Made by a program: the position numbers and the translations under genes
In this document: positions 1-8,779 of the stretch, one piece after another
How the letters are laid out: each line of letters begins with the position of its first letter
How positions within the stretch are numbered: position 1 is the stretch's first letter
Assembly: GCF_040813715.1 (NCBI RefSeq)
Contig: NZ_JBFOCH010000014.1
Reading direction: 5' to 3' (one strand)
Source: Mesorhizobium_K marinum
GTDB taxonomy: Bacteria; Pseudomonadota; Alphaproteobacteria; Rhizobiales; Rhizobiaceae
Length of the DNA: 64,000 nucleotides
The notes under the pieces: generated by a model
What the model saw: the letters and a program-made list of their open reading frames with translations, nothing else
The model's database searches: none
Told to the model about the DNA's origin: nothing

Positions 1-387
1 CGGAAGCGCCGGGTCGACGCGATCCCAGGGCTGCGCGGCGGCGGTCCAGGTGACGATGTTCGCCCGGTAGCTCGCCGGGTCGTCGAGGCTCGCGGGCCTG
101 ACGATGAAGATGTCGGGCATGTCGGGGAAGGTCATGTAGACCGGCGAACCGCAGGTCGGGCAAAAGGCGCTGCTCTTCGTCGTGCCGCCGTCGCCCGTCG
201 TCTCCCAGGTCGAGGCATCGCCCGCCAGCTTCACCTCTGCCGCCCGGAACGTCATGTTCGACGTATGGCCGCCGCCGCTGGCGCGCTGGCATTGGCGGCA
301 CTGGCAGTCGACCATGACGATCGGGTCGCCCGAGACGTCGTAGCGGATGGCACCGCAGGCGCAGCCGCCGGTGTAGGACCTGGACAT
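1..387 (-). CDS. GFA-domain protein (glutathione-dependent formaldehyde-activating enzyme-like), 3' end outside window
   Basis: The 129 visible residues start at an ATG preceded by a GAGGAG ribosome binding site, and the frame is still open at the window edge, so the C-terminus is missing. The cysteine pattern is that of the GFA/CENP-V fold: a CxC near residues 9-11 (CAC), CRQC at about 30-33, and CPTC in the second half, which together bind zinc in this family. Family members are cytoplasmic and are called glutathione-dependent formaldehyde-activating enzymes, but for most no substrate is proven. It is the last gene of a minus-strand run with the DUF899, SRPBCC and ArsR genes, about 115 nt after DUF899, so it may be co-transcribed. 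The family call is firm; the enzymatic role is inference. Confidence 0.85.
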   Translation of the reverse strand, partial: MSRSYTGGCACGAIRYDVSGDPIVMVDCQCRQCQRASGGGHTSNMTFRAAEVKLAGDASTWETTGDGGTTKSSAFCPTCGSPVYMTFPDMPDIFIVRPASLDDPASYRANIVTWTAAAQPWDRVDPALP

Positions 388-501
388 GGGTGTTCTCCTC
401 GTTGCGTGTTGTTGGACGAATAGGCCCTTCCCTCAGGGACATGCGCCCCGGGGCATGGATCCCCGGATCAAGCCGAGGACGATGACGTTCGCCGCGCTGC
501 G

Positions 502-1221
502 CTACGCGCGCGCTTTGGCGTGTTCAGGATAGCTGTCGTTCCAGTTCCACCACTGGTAGGGCGGCGTCTGCGGATAGCCGTCAGGCGAGTCCTCCCAGGT
601 CTCCTGGCGGCCGAGCGGCGTGATGTCGAGATAGTTCCAGGTGCCGCCCATCTGCTCGTCACCCCTGCTGTTGATGAAGTAGGTGCGGAAGATGCGGTCG
701 CCGTCGCGGATGAACACGTTGGTGCCGTGCCACTCGCCGACGCCGAAGTCCCAGTCGAAGCTGTCGGTGACGGTGACCCAAGGCATCGTCCATCCCATTC
801 GCCTCTTCAGGTCGGCGATGTCGGCTTGCGGCGCCCTGCTGGCGAAGACGAGCGTGGTGTCGCGGGCGTTGAGATGCGCGACGTTGGCGACCTGGTCGGC
901 CACCATGGAGCAGCCGCGGCAACCGTGATCGGGCCAGCCATGGACGCCGGGCTCGTAGAAGGCACGGTAGACGACCAGTTGGCGGCGGCCATCGAACAGA
1001 TCGGCGAGTGTCATCGGGCCGTCCTGGCCTTCGAACGCATAATCCTTCTCGACCGCCATCCATGGCATGCGCCTGCGCTCGGCCGCAAGCGCGTCGCGGG
1101 CGCGCGTATGCGCTTTCTCCTTCACCAGCATCTGCTCGCGGGCGGCCTGCCATTCCTCCGGCGAAACGACCGGCGGCCTGTTCATGCCGAGCGGTTTGGC
1201 CAGGGACTGTTGCTTTTGCAT
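502..1221 (-). CDS. DUF899 family thioredoxin-fold protein
   Basis: A 239-residue protein with the features of DUF899: a conserved N-terminal block, the Y-E-P-G-V/WP-H-GC region and a CRGC dithiol motif in the first half, and an aromatic-rich C-terminus. The fold is related to AhpC/thioredoxin proteins, so a thiol redox role is likely, but no substrate is established. The start is supported by an ideal AGGAGGT 5-6 nt upstream of the ATG. It sits 69 nt after the SRPBCC gene on the same strand and belongs to a common small cluster of ArsR, SRPBCC, DUF899 and GFA genes in soil alphaproteobacteria. Confidence 0.85.
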   Translation of the reverse strand: MQKQQSLAKPLGMNRPPVVSPEEWQAAREQMLVKEKAHTRARDALAAERRRMPWMAVEKDYAFEGQDGPMTLADLFDGRRQLVVYRAFYEPGVHGWPDHGCRGCSMVADQVANVAHLNARDTTLVFASRAPQADIADLKRRMGWTMPWVTVTDSFDWDFGVGEWHGTNVFIRDGDRIFRTYFINSRGDEQMGGTWNYLDITPLGRQETWEDSPDGYPQTPPYQWWNWNDSYPEHAKARA

Positions 1222-1290
1222 GGCTTACCTCCTGTGGAGATTCTCTAGGTTGTCTGCCGGCGTGACGGAGCGGCCTCCTTCGACCGCCAG

Positions 1291-1887
1291 TCAGTGCGGC
1301 TTGCCCGAAGGGCCGAGTTCCGCCGCTGTCGCGTCGAGCCTGCGCGTGACCTTCTTCCAGCCATCGCTCATGTTTCGGTAGGCCGTTTCGTTGCGCGGCA
1401 GCACGAAGCCGGAATGGATCACGNNNCCGAGTTCCGCCGCTGTCGCGTCGAGCCTGCGCGTGACCTTCTTCCAGCCATCGCTCATGTTTCGGTAGGCCGT
1501 TTCGTTGCGCGGCAGCACGAAGCCGGAATGGATCACGCGAACCCGTGTCCCGCCGGCAACCGGGGACAGCGTCCAGGCGACGACTGTATCCAGCTTCGAG
1601 CCGTAGCCGACATTCGCGTCGTCGCCGCCCTTCCAGGAGTACGCCAGGCGCTCGTTGGGGACGACCTCGAGGATTTCGCAGCGGATCGTGCCGTCCCATG
1701 CGCCTGCGGGAGTCGTCTTGTACGTGAAACGGTTGCCGACCACGGCTTCAAATCCCTCGGCCGGCATCAGCCAGCGGGCGATGAGGTCGCCCGTCGTCAG
1801 CGCCCGCCAGATCGTCGCGGCGTCGTGCGGGAACACCTCGTCTATGACGATGGCCTGCGTGGCCGGCTGCACGGCGGTTTCGTTCAT
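1291..1887 (-). CDS. SRPBCC (AHSA1-like) domain protein, interrupted by an assembly joint
   Basis: Once the duplicated 111 nt and NNN at 1424-1426 are collapsed, the protein is about 160 residues, the usual size of an AHSA1/SRPBCC protein. It has the family hallmark of a hydrophobic-pocket fold, with an early FPHDAATIWRALT segment, a RWLMPA motif and a C-terminal helix (SDGWKKVTRRLDA). The joint is in frame, so the raw sequence reads as an internal 38-codon repeat; this is almost certainly artificial. The start overlaps the ArsR stop by 4 nt (ATGA), showing translational coupling. ArsR-AHSA1 pairs are very common; the ligand is not known. Confidence 0.85.
   Translation of the reverse strand: MNETAVQPATQAIVIDEVFPHDAATIWRALTTGDLIARWLMPAEGFEAVVGNRFTYKTTPAGAWDGTIRCEILEVVPNERLAYSWKGGDDANVGYGSKLDTVVAWTLSPVAGGTRVRVIHSGFVLPRNETAYRNMSDGWKKVTRRLDATAAELXXVIHSGFVLPRNETAYRNMSDGWKKVTRRLDATAAELGPSGKPH
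1313..1537. repeat. Assembly joint 1: 111-nt duplicate around NNN
   Basis: Bases 1313-1423 recur at 1427-1537 on either side of NNN (1424-1426). The duplication lies inside the SRPBCC gene and removing one copy gives a family-length protein. Interpreted as an unmerged contig overlap. Confidence 0.9.
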
Positions 1888-2243
1888 CGGTCGGCATCCT
1901 TGCGGGGGGCAGGCGCGGCGTCGAGTTCGCCGAGCAGCGCGCGCAGGCTGGCGAAACGCTCGCGCCAGAACACACCGTAGTGGCTCATCCAGTCGGCCAG
2001 CGGCTCAAGGCCGCCGGGTGCCGCGCGGTAGTAGACGTTGCGCCCCTCCGGTCGCTCGGCCACGAGGCCGGCCAGCTTCAGGGATTTCAGATGCTGCGAG
2101 ATCGCGCCCTGCGTGACGCCCGAGCCGCGCGTCAGTTCGACGACGGTGACTTCATCGGCGCCGGCGATGCGTTCGAAGACGGCCCGCCGCGTAGGGTCGG
2201 CAAGTGCGCGCATGACAGCGGTGACGGCTGCGGGTTCAAGCAT
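1884..2243 (-). CDS. ArsR-family winged-helix transcriptional regulator
   Basis: A 119-residue protein with the ArsR/SmtB fold: ADPTRRAVFERI near the N-terminus, a recognition helix around GVTQGAISQHLKSLKLAGLV (about residues 43-62), and a wing with GRNVYYR. No cysteine metal-binding motif is visible, so it probably belongs to the non-metal group found next to AHSA1/SRPBCC genes. The chosen ATG has no Shine-Dalgarno; instead a good promoter places the transcription start at or very near this ATG, which suggests a leaderless message. A dyad over the -35 region suggests autorepression. It leads the SRPBCC-DUF899-GFA run. Confidence 0.88.
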   Translation of the reverse strand: MLEPAAVTAVMRALADPTRRAVFERIAGADEVTVVELTRGSGVTQGAISQHLKSLKLAGLVAERPEGRNVYYRAAPGGLEPLADWMSHYGVFWRERFASLRALLGELDAAPAPRKDADR

Positions 2244-2249
2244 GGCATA

Positions 2250-2279
2250 GCAATAGCGAAGGCTAATTGATAAGTCAAT
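2250..2279 (-). promoter_or_regulatory. Promoter and dyad operator of the ArsR gene
   Basis: Read on the minus strand, TTGACT (2278-2273) is followed after 17 nt by TATTGC (2255-2250), and the ArsR ATG begins 6 nt further on. A perfect dyad ATTGA-TAAG-TCAAT (2266-2279) overlaps the -35 element, the expected position for an ArsR repressor site. Inferred from sequence only. Confidence 0.55.
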
Positions 2280-2315
2280 ACTAATCGGTTTTGAGGGTTG
2301 GAAATCCGCCCAATA

Positions 2316-3570
2316 TCAATCCGCCATCGCGACCAGGGCGTCCGGATCGTAGGCGAGGCGGATGGTGGCGCCGATGGGCAGATCGTCGGCGCCGAAGTCG
2401 TTGGTCTCGGTGACCGAAAGCGGCTTTTCGAAGCCGGGAACCTCCACCACGAGATGGGTGATCTCGCCGAAATAGTGACGTTCGACGAGCTTGCCGGCAA
2501 TCTCGTGGCTGGCCGTTGCGTCGTCCCAGAGGACGCGCAGGCGTTCCGGCCGGATGCCGAGCGTGGCATGGCCGTTGGCGACGAACCCGTCCGGCTTCTC
2601 GGCCCTGACGCGGCCGAAACCGGCGGTGTCGAGCGTGACCGTCGAACCGTTGGCCTCGACCACCTCGCCGCTCATGAAGTTCATGCCGCCGAGGAAGTCG
2701 GCGACCTGCCGGTTGACCGGGCGCTGGTAGATCTCCTTCGGCGATGCGACCTGGGCGATGCGCCCGCCGAACATCACCGCTATGCGGTCGGAGAGCGCCA
2801 GCGCCTCGTACTGGTCGTGCGTGACCAGGATGAAGGTGATGCCGACCGCCTGCTGCAGGCGACGAAGCTCGACCTGCATCTGCTCGCGCAGCTTCTTGTC
2901 GAGCGCCGACAGCGGCTCGTCGAGCAGAAGCACCTTCGGCCGCATCACCAGCGCGCGGGCAAGCGCGACGCGCTGGCGCTGNGCCGACCGCCTGCTGCAG
3001 GCGACGAAGCTCGACCTGCATCTGCTCGCGCAGCTTCTTGTCGAGCGCCGACAGCGGCTCGTCGAGCAGAAGCACCTTCGGACGCATCACCAGCGCGCGG
3101 GCAAGCGCGACGCGCTGGCGCTGCCCGCCGGAAAGTTCGTTGGCGCCGCGCTTGCCGAGTCCGACAAGGGACACCTGGGCCAGCGCTTCCTCGACGCGGC
3201 GCTTCTCCTCCGACGCCTCGAGCTTCATCCGCTTCAGCCCGTAGGCCACGTTCTGCTCGACATTGAGGTGCGGGAAGATGGCGTAGCTCTGGAACACCAT
3301 GTTGGTCGGACGGCGGTTGGCCGGGATGCCGTCCATCGGCTGGCGGTCGATGTTGATGGACCCCGCGGTCGGGTCGTCGAAGCCGGCGATCATGCGAAGC
3401 AGCGTGGTCTTGCCGCAGCCGGACGGGCCGAGCAGCGAGAAGAACTCGCCCTCGCGGATGGTGAGCGTCGCGTCGTCGAGCGCCTTGAACGTGCCGTAGC
3501 TGCGCGTGACGCCCCTAATCTCGATCATCGGCCGCGCGCCGGGTCCGGGAGTATCTGCGGGATCAGGCAA
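2316..3570 (-). CDS. Polyamine-type ABC transporter ATP-binding protein (PotA family)
   Basis: After collapsing the joint at 2982 the protein is about 370 residues, normal for PotA/FbpC-type ATPases. It shows Walker A (GPSGCGKTT), the Q-loop, the LSGGQRQR signature, Walker B (LLLDEPLSALD) and a C-terminal regulatory TOBE-type region. It would energise import of putrescine, spermidine or a related amine with the two permeases just upstream. A TTG start at 3570 is chosen because a GGAG lies 6 nt before it and the gene then overlaps the permease stop by 8 nt; an ATG at 3528 is the alternative. No substrate-binding protein gene is next to it, so the substrate is uncertain. Confidence 0.9.
2841..3123. 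repeat. Assembly joint 2: 141-nt duplicate around N
   Basis: Bases 2841-2981 recur at 2983-3123 around N2982, with a single c/a difference. The joint causes a false frameshift inside the transporter ATPase gene. Confidence 0.9.
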
Positions 3571-4375
3571 TGGGTGCTCCAGTACCGTGGACGCGACGCT
3601 CCGCGCGGCGGCGCAGAACCTCGGCGATGGTGAGAAGGATGAAGGATCCGACGAGCAGCAACGTGCCGAGCGCCAGCACGCCCGGCAGCTTGGCCGCGAA
3701 GCGCAACTGGCCCCAGATGTAGACGGGCAGCGTCGCCTCGGTGCCGGCGAGGAAGAAGGCCATGATGAACTCGTCGAGCGAGATGGTGAAGGACACCAGC
3801 AGCGAAGAGATGATCGCGGGCGCGACCATCGGCAGGGTCACGCGCCGGAACGTGCCGAACGCGGTCTCGCCGAGATCGGCGGAGGCCTCCTCAAGGCTGC
3901 GATCGAACCCCTCGAAGCCGGCGTTGAGCACGGTCACCGAATAGGGAATGCAGATCAGCACATGACCGAGCACGACGGTGAACAGCGAGAGTTCCAGCCC
4001 GAGCGATAGCATGACGATCAGCAGCGAGACCGCCAGGATGATCTCCGGCAGCACCAGCGGCGCCATGATGAGGCCGGACGCCACGGTCCGCCCGGGGAAG
4101 CGGTAGCGCGTGATGGCGCGCGCCGCGCATATGCCCAGGATCGTCGACAGGATGGCGGCGGTGACGCCGACCATGAGGCTGTTCCAGGCAGCGGCCGTCA
4201 GCGCCGGCGTGTTGGTCAGCTGGGCGTACCATTTCCAGGTGAAGCCCGTGAGCGGGAATTTCGGCACCGCGGACTGGTTGACCGAGAAGATCGGCAGGAA
4301 GATCACCGGCAGGTAGAGAAAGACGATGTAGACGAAGGCGTAGGCGGGAAGCCAGCGCGACAGGATACGGCTCAT
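3563..4375 (-). CDS. Polyamine-type ABC transporter permease (PotC family)
   Basis: A 270-residue inner-membrane protein with about six hydrophobic segments and the binding-protein-dependent permease EAA loop (EEASADLGETAFGTFRRVTL), which contacts the ATPase. The sequence matches PotC/YdcV-type permeases. The start is the ATG whose last base region overlaps the preceding permease stop by 4 nt (ATGA), and its own stop overlaps the start of the ATPase gene, so the three are translationally coupled. It forms the translocation channel with the PotB-like partner. The family is clear; the exact amine is inferred. Confidence 0.92.
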   Translation of the reverse strand: MSRILSRWLPAYAFVYIVFLYLPVIFLPIFSVNQSAVPKFPLTGFTWKWYAQLTNTPALTAAAWNSLMVGVTAAILSTILGICAARAITRYRFPGRTVASGLIMAPLVLPEIILAVSLLIVMLSLGLELSLFTVVLGHVLICIPYSVTVLNAGFEGFDRSLEEASADLGETAFGTFRRVTLPMVAPAIISSLLVSFTISLDEFIMAFFLAGTEATLPVYIWGQLRFAAKLPGVLALGTLLLVGSFILLTIAEVLRRRAERRVHGTGAPIA

Positions 4376-5289
4376 CGGGCGCGCCTCCCGGCCTGGCGGA
4401 TGACGAAGACGATGGACGCGGCCATGACGGTGACGACGGTCATGGTGACGACCGAAAGAGCCGCGCCCAGCGGCCAGTTGGCGCCGCGTTTGAACTGCGC
4501 CTCGATCGCGGTGGCGATCATCACGCCGTCCTTGCCGCCGACGAGTTTCGGCGTGACGTAGTCGCCGACGGTCGGGATCATGACGATGAGCAGAGCCGAG
4601 ATGACGCCGGGCAGGGACAGCGGCAGCGTGACCCTGAGGAACGAACGCACCGGGCCGTCGCCCAGATCCTTGGCGGCTTCGATCAGCGTCCGGTCGACCT
4701 TCTCCAGCGACACGAAGATCGGCAGGATGGCGAAGGCGGCCCAGGCATGGGTGAGCGTGATGATGACCGCCGACGTGTTGTAGAGCAGCGCGGTAGAAGG
4801 CTCGTCGAGGATGCCAAGGCCCACCAGGCCCGAGTTGAGCACGCCGTTGTAGCCGAGAATGACCTTCCACGACATGACGCGCAGCAGGTAGCTGGTCCAG
4901 AACGGGATGGTGATCAGGAAGAGCCAGAGGCTCTTGTGGGAGCCGCCATGGAAGGAGATGTAGTAGGCGAGCGGGTAGGCGAGCACGACGGTGATCACGC
5001 TGACCAGCAGCGACACCCAGAGCGAGCGCATCAGAAGATCGCGATAGATCGGCTCGGTCAGCGCGACGCGGTACTGCTCCAGCGTGAAGGTCTTGTCGAT
5101 GGTCAGATAGTTCTGCGTCCAGAAACTGTAGACGATCACCACCGCGATGGGAGCGACAAGCAGGATGATGGCGTAGAGCAGCGTCGGGCTTATCAGGGCA
5201 AGGCCCTGTGACTGTTCTGACCGCAGAAGGGGTTTTCGGTGGCGCCGCCCCGCGCCTTGCGAATCCGTGCCTTCCGCTATCGCCGTCAT
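4372..5289 (-). CDS. Polyamine-type ABC transporter permease (PotB family)
   Basis: A 305-residue inner-membrane permease with six predicted transmembrane segments and an EAA loop (IEAAKDLGDGPVRSFLRVTL), plus the PFWTSYLLRVMSW stretch typical of PotB/YdcU proteins. It is the first gene of the transporter operon and is transcribed away from the class III aminotransferase. A shared divergent region (5290-5547) contains a perfect ATTGAA-N6-TTCAAT dyad. Together with the aminotransferase this suggests uptake and transamination of a diamine or omega-amino acid; the periplasmic binding protein must be encoded elsewhere. Confidence 0.92.
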   Translation of the reverse strand: MTAIAEGTDSQGAGRRHRKPLLRSEQSQGLALISPTLLYAIILLVAPIAVVIVYSFWTQNYLTIDKTFTLEQYRVALTEPIYRDLLMRSLWVSLLVSVITVVLAYPLAYYISFHGGSHKSLWLFLITIPFWTSYLLRVMSWKVILGYNGVLNSGLVGLGILDEPSTALLYNTSAVIITLTHAWAAFAILPIFVSLEKVDRTLIEAAKDLGDGPVRSFLRVTLPLSLPGVISALLIVMIPTVGDYVTPKLVGGKDGVMIATAIEAQFKRGANWPLGAALSVVTMTVVTVMAASIVFVIRQAGRRAR

Positions 5290-5468
5290 CGCAGCGGCCC
5301 GCCACCGACCGCCGGGCGGCCCGCGTCGTCATGCGTTTCTGTCGGCAGTCGCAGCATCGGCCGTCCCAAGGCTTGTCCGGGCTTGCGGGGTTCCCGTCCC
5401 GCCAGCCGGCTGACGATCATCATGAACGCAGAGCGCAATTGAAAGCAAGCGATAATTCTGCGATATTG

Positions 5469-5487
5469 ATTGAACGGACATTCAATA
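5469..5487. promoter_or_regulatory. Dyad operator in the divergent transporter/aminotransferase region
   Basis: ATTGAA (5469-5474) and TTCAAT (5481-5486) form a perfect inverted repeat with a 6-nt spacer, of the kind bound by TetR-type repressors. Fifteen of 19 positions are the same as in a second site upstream of the Rieske oxygenase gene (9997-10015), suggesting a common regulator. Confidence 0.55.
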
Positions 5488-5547
5488 TATGGCGCAGCAA
5501 GGCTTGAGTTACAGTGCTTTGCGGTCGGATGAATTCGGAGAACGGAT

Positions 5548-6954
5548 ATGGCGGCGGTCAGGGATTCTCGAGAGATGGCGGCTGAGAATCCGGCGGTCGA
5601 ACTGGCGAAGAGCCATCTCGTCCAGCCTTGGCCCTATGCGGGTTCTATCGGCGCCGAAGCCCGCACGCTCGTCACCAGCGGGGACGGCGTCTACCTGATC
5701 GATGGCGATGGCAAGAAGCTGATCGACGGTCCCGCCGGCATGTGGTGCATCAACGTCGGGCACCGCCGCGAGGAACTCGCCCGCGTCATGTACGAACAGG
5801 CGATGGAACTTTCCTACAACACGCCGTGGTACACGATGAACGCGCCGTCGGCGGAGCTGTCGCGTCGCATCGCCGAGTATGCGCCCGGCGACCTCAATCA
5901 CGTCTTCTACACCACTGGCGGGTCGTCGGCGGTGGAGACCGCCCTGCGCTTCATGCAGTTCTACAACAATGTCCGGGGACGGCCCGAGAAGAAGCTGATC
6001 CTGTCGAGAGGCGGCGCCTATCACGGCTCCACCTATCTGTCGGCCTCGCTGAACGGACGTCCGCGAGACCGCGACTGGATGGACGCGGCCGACGACCTGG
6101 TGGTGAAGCTCTCCTCGCCGGATCCGTTCCGGCGACCGAAAGGAATGAGCGCCGAGGCCTTCTGCGATTTTCTCGTCGACGAGTTCCGTGACACGGTGAA
6201 GTCGGTCGGCGCGCAGAACATCGGCTGCTTCGTCGGCGAGCCGATCCAGGCTTCGGGCGGCGTCATCATCGCGCCTGCCGGCTATCTGAAACGCATCCGC
6301 GACATCTGCCGCGAGAACGACATTCTCTACGTGTCGGACGAGGTCGTCACGGGCTTCGGCCGGCTCGGCCACGTGTTTGCGTCGGAAGAGCTGTTCGACA
6401 TCGAGCCCGACATGATCACCTTCGCGAAAGGCGTGACGTCGGGCTACTTCCCGCTTGGCGGCGTCGTCATTTCCGAGCGCCTGTTGAAGGAGCTCAACCG
6501 CTCCAACCATCCGGACGCGATGTTCGGCCACGGCCTGACCTATACGAGCCATCCGGTCGGATGTGCGGTGGCGCTGAAGAACCTCGACCTGCTCGAGGGG
6601 GGTATCCTGGACCATGCCCGCGCGGTCGCCCCCTATTTCCAGCAGCGGCTGAAGACGCTGGAAGAGCTGCCGCTGGTCGGCGAGGTGCGCGGGGCCGGCC
6701 TGATGGCCTGCGTGGAATGTGTGGCCGATCGCGAGAGCAAGGACCCGCTGCAGCTCGACAAGGACGTCGGCAAGCGCATCGACCAGCACTGCCACGAACT
6801 CGGCCTCCTGGTGCGGCCGCTGATCAACATGTGCGTGATGAGCCCGCCGCTAGTCATCACCAAAGAGCAGATCGATCATCTCGTCGCCATCCTGCGGGAG
6901 GGGATATCGCGGACGATGGACGATCTGAGGAAAGAAGGCGTCTGGCAGGGGTGA
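5548..6954 (+). CDS. Class III PLP-dependent aminotransferase (omega-amino acid/diamine:pyruvate type)
   Basis: A 468-residue fold-type I aminotransferase of subgroup III. The PLP-binding Asp is in DEVVTGFGR (about D264) and the Schiff-base Lys in FAKGVTSGYFPLGG (about K294). The N-terminal HLVQPW and GGSSAVETALRF segments match the group called putrescine/beta-alanine:pyruvate or aspartate aminotransferase family. It would transfer an amino group from a terminal amine to pyruvate in the cytoplasm. The ATG is preceded by GGAG at a good distance. Its divergence from a polyamine-type transporter supports a role in amine catabolism, but the amino donor cannot be read from sequence. Confidence 0.88.
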   Translation: MAAVRDSREMAAENPAVELAKSHLVQPWPYAGSIGAEARTLVTSGDGVYLIDGDGKKLIDGPAGMWCINVGHRREELARVMYEQAMELSYNTPWYTMNAPSAELSRRIAEYAPGDLNHVFYTTGGSSAVETALRFMQFYNNVRGRPEKKLILSRGGAYHGSTYLSASLNGRPRDRDWMDAADDLVVKLSSPDPFRRPKGMSAEAFCDFLVDEFRDTVKSVGAQNIGCFVGEPIQASGGVIIAPAGYLKRIRDICRENDILYVSDEVVTGFGRLGHVFASEELFDIEPDMITFAKGVTSGYFPLGGVVISERLLKELNRSNHPDAMFGHGLTYTSHPVGCAVALKNLDLLEGGILDHARAVAPYFQQRLKTLEELPLVGEVRGAGLMACVECVADRESKDPLQLDKDVGKRIDQHCHELGLLVRPLINMCVMSPPLVITKEQIDHLVAILREGISRTMDDLRKEGVWQG

Positions 6955-6978
6955 CGGCGTTGCCTATAGACTGACGGC

Positions 6979-7695
6979 ATGACAACCGGACGCGCCGAGC
7001 ACTGGAACGAAGCTTACTCCACCAAGGGAGAAACCGGCGTCAGCTGGTTCGAGGAGCAGCCTGACTTTTCCATGAAACTCATCGAGGCCTGCGCCGCAGG
7101 CAAACCGGTTTCGGTGATCGATATCGGCGGAGGGGCTTCGCGGCTCGTCGATGCCGGCCTCGACCGGGGCTTGACGATGAGCGTCCTCGACATTTCCGAC
7201 GCGGCGCTGGATGTCGCCCGCGCGAGACTCGGTCCGCGGGCCGGCGACGTCGAATGGATCGTCGCCGACGTCACCGCGTGGCGGCCGACCCGCTCCTACG
7301 ACATCTGGCATGACCGGGCGGCCTTTCACTTCCTGATCGAGGCGCAGGACCGCGCGGCCTATGCCGAGCGGCTGCGCGAAGCCCTGAAGCCAGNCTACGA
7401 CATCTGGCATGACCGGGCGGCCTTTCACTTCCTGATCGAGGCGCAGGACCGCGCGGCCTATGCCGAGCGGCTGCGCGACGCCCTGAAGCCAGACGGGCAC
7501 GCGATCATCGCCGCCTTCGCCCTCGATGGACCCGAGCGGTGTAGCGGCCTGCCGGTTCGGCGCTACGATGCGGCAGGGCTCGCCGAAGCACTCGGCGACG
7601 GCTTCACGCTCCTCTCCGGGCATCGGCGCTTGCATGTCACGCCGTGGGGATCGCAGCAGTCGTTTCAGTACGCCGTGCTGTCGCGCCATGGCTAG
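6979..7695 (+). CDS. Class I SAM-dependent methyltransferase
   Basis: The gene encodes about 205 residues after one copy of the 98-nt duplicate at 7394 is removed; the joint is in frame. The SAM-binding glycine motif is VIDIGGGAS at about residues 45-53, followed by an acidic residue at the end of the second strand (SVLDIS) and a later DVTAW motif. The DIWHDRAAFHFL segment is typical of small methyltransferases of the type annotated near TPMT-like or UbiE-like domains. The start follows the aminotransferase stop by 24 nt, so it may be co-transcribed. The methyl acceptor is unknown. Confidence 0.85.
   Translation: MTTGRAEHWNEAYSTKGETGVSWFEEQPDFSMKLIEACAAGKPVSVIDIGGGASRLVDAGLDRGLTMSVLDISDAALDVARARLGPRAGDVEWIVADVTAWRPTRSYDIWHDRAAFHFLIEAQDRAAYAERLREALKPXYDIWHDRAAFHFLIEAQDRAAYAERLRDALKPDGHAIIAAFALDGPERCSGLPVRRYDAAGLAEALGDGFTLLSGHRRLHVTPWGSQQSFQYAVLSRHG
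7296..7492. repeat. Assembly joint 3: 98-nt duplicate around N
   Basis: Bases 7296-7393 recur at 7395-7492 around N7394 with one a/c difference. The duplication falls inside the methyltransferase gene and stays in frame. Confidence 0.9.
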
Positions 7696-7810
7696 CGGAT
7701 GCCGCTGCTCTAGCAACGCTGCAGCTGTTCTTAAACCGACTGCAAAACGGTGCTAGCATCGTTCCCCGCGGTATGCCGATAGGGCGACCGTGTGTTTGGG
7801 GGGAGCCATC

Positions 7811-8752
7811 ATGCGGCTGGAGCAATTCCCTTCTCCAGGGGCGGCCTGGCTGCGGGCGACCATGCTTGTCTGCCTGCTGACGCTGACCGCGTGCGTGGGC
7901 ATTTCCGGGCGGGAACTGGGGCTTCTGGGTTCGACGCTCTCTCCGAACAAGGTCGATTTCGTCGAACTCAACGCTTACGCCGGCCGGGCAAAGGCCGCCT
8001 ATGCGGGGGAAGCGGCGATCCGGAGCCGCTATCCGGCGACTGTCCGGGTCAGCGCCCCGGGAAAAACCGACGCGCAATATTTCCTCGAACAGGACGACCG
8101 GGCCAAGGTCCAGTACATCGCCATTCGCGGCACTGCCAACCGGAAGAACCTGCTCGAGGATGTCGAGATGCGGATACGCGAGGACCTGTCGCTCGCAATC
8201 CCGGTCCATATCGGCTTCGACGCCACGGCGCGCGTCCTTTACGCCGACATGAAGCCTTACCTGAAGAAGAACTATACGACCTACATCACCGGCCATTCGC
8301 TGGGCGGAGCGATCGCCGCGCTGCTCGCCATCCACATGACCGACGACGGCTACAAGGTCGATAAGGTGGTGACGTTCGGCCAGCCGAAGTTCACCACCGC
8401 CCGCGGCGTCGAGAAGCTCGGATTCCTGACGCTCGTCCGCGTTGTCGACGAAAACGACATCATTCCGATGCTGCCGCCGACGACCATCGTCAACCGGCTC
8501 TACGGAATCTACGAGCATGCGGGCCCCGAGATCATCCTGCTGGAGGGACCGCGCTACGTGTATCTGCCGAAACACGACGCCGACCGGTTGTCGGTCGGCG
8601 AACTCGGGCGGTCGCTGGACTTCGCCGACCTGAAGGACCACCACATCGACAACTATTTGAGGCGGCTGTCGGACAAGATCGCCGGCGCCGTCGAAGTGAC
8701 CTACAACGAGCGCGAGCGATACGTCGCCAAGAAGGAGATTGCCGGCAATTGA
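7811..8752 (+). CDS. Class 3 lipase-like lipoprotein (alpha/beta hydrolase)
   Basis: A 313-residue protein with a lipoprotein signal: hydrophobic core then LTAC, so the mature protein would begin at lipidated Cys28. The nucleophile elbow is GHSLGG with Ser163, the signature of fungal-type class 3 lipases, followed by FGQPKF and later Asp/His candidates (DENDIIP and the DHHIDNY tail). It would hydrolyse acylglycerol or phospholipid esters at the cell envelope. The start at 7811 is chosen because GGGGGGAG lies just upstream and it gives a compact signal peptide; an in-frame ATG at 7790 lacks this. Two more lipolytic lipoproteins are encoded within 5 kb. Confidence 0.85.
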   Translation: MRLEQFPSPGAAWLRATMLVCLLTLTACVGISGRELGLLGSTLSPNKVDFVELNAYAGRAKAAYAGEAAIRSRYPATVRVSAPGKTDAQYFLEQDDRAKVQYIAIRGTANRKNLLEDVEMRIREDLSLAIPVHIGFDATARVLYADMKPYLKKNYTTYITGHSLGGAIAALLAIHMTDDGYKVDKVVTFGQPKFTTARGVEKLGFLTLVRVVDENDIIPMLPPTTIVNRLYGIYEHAGPEIILLEGPRYVYLPKHDADRLSVGELGRSLDFADLKDHHIDNYLRRLSDKIAGAVEVTYNERERYVAKKEIAGN

Positions 8753-8779
8753 GGCGTCGGGCCCAGCTGCCCAGGCACG

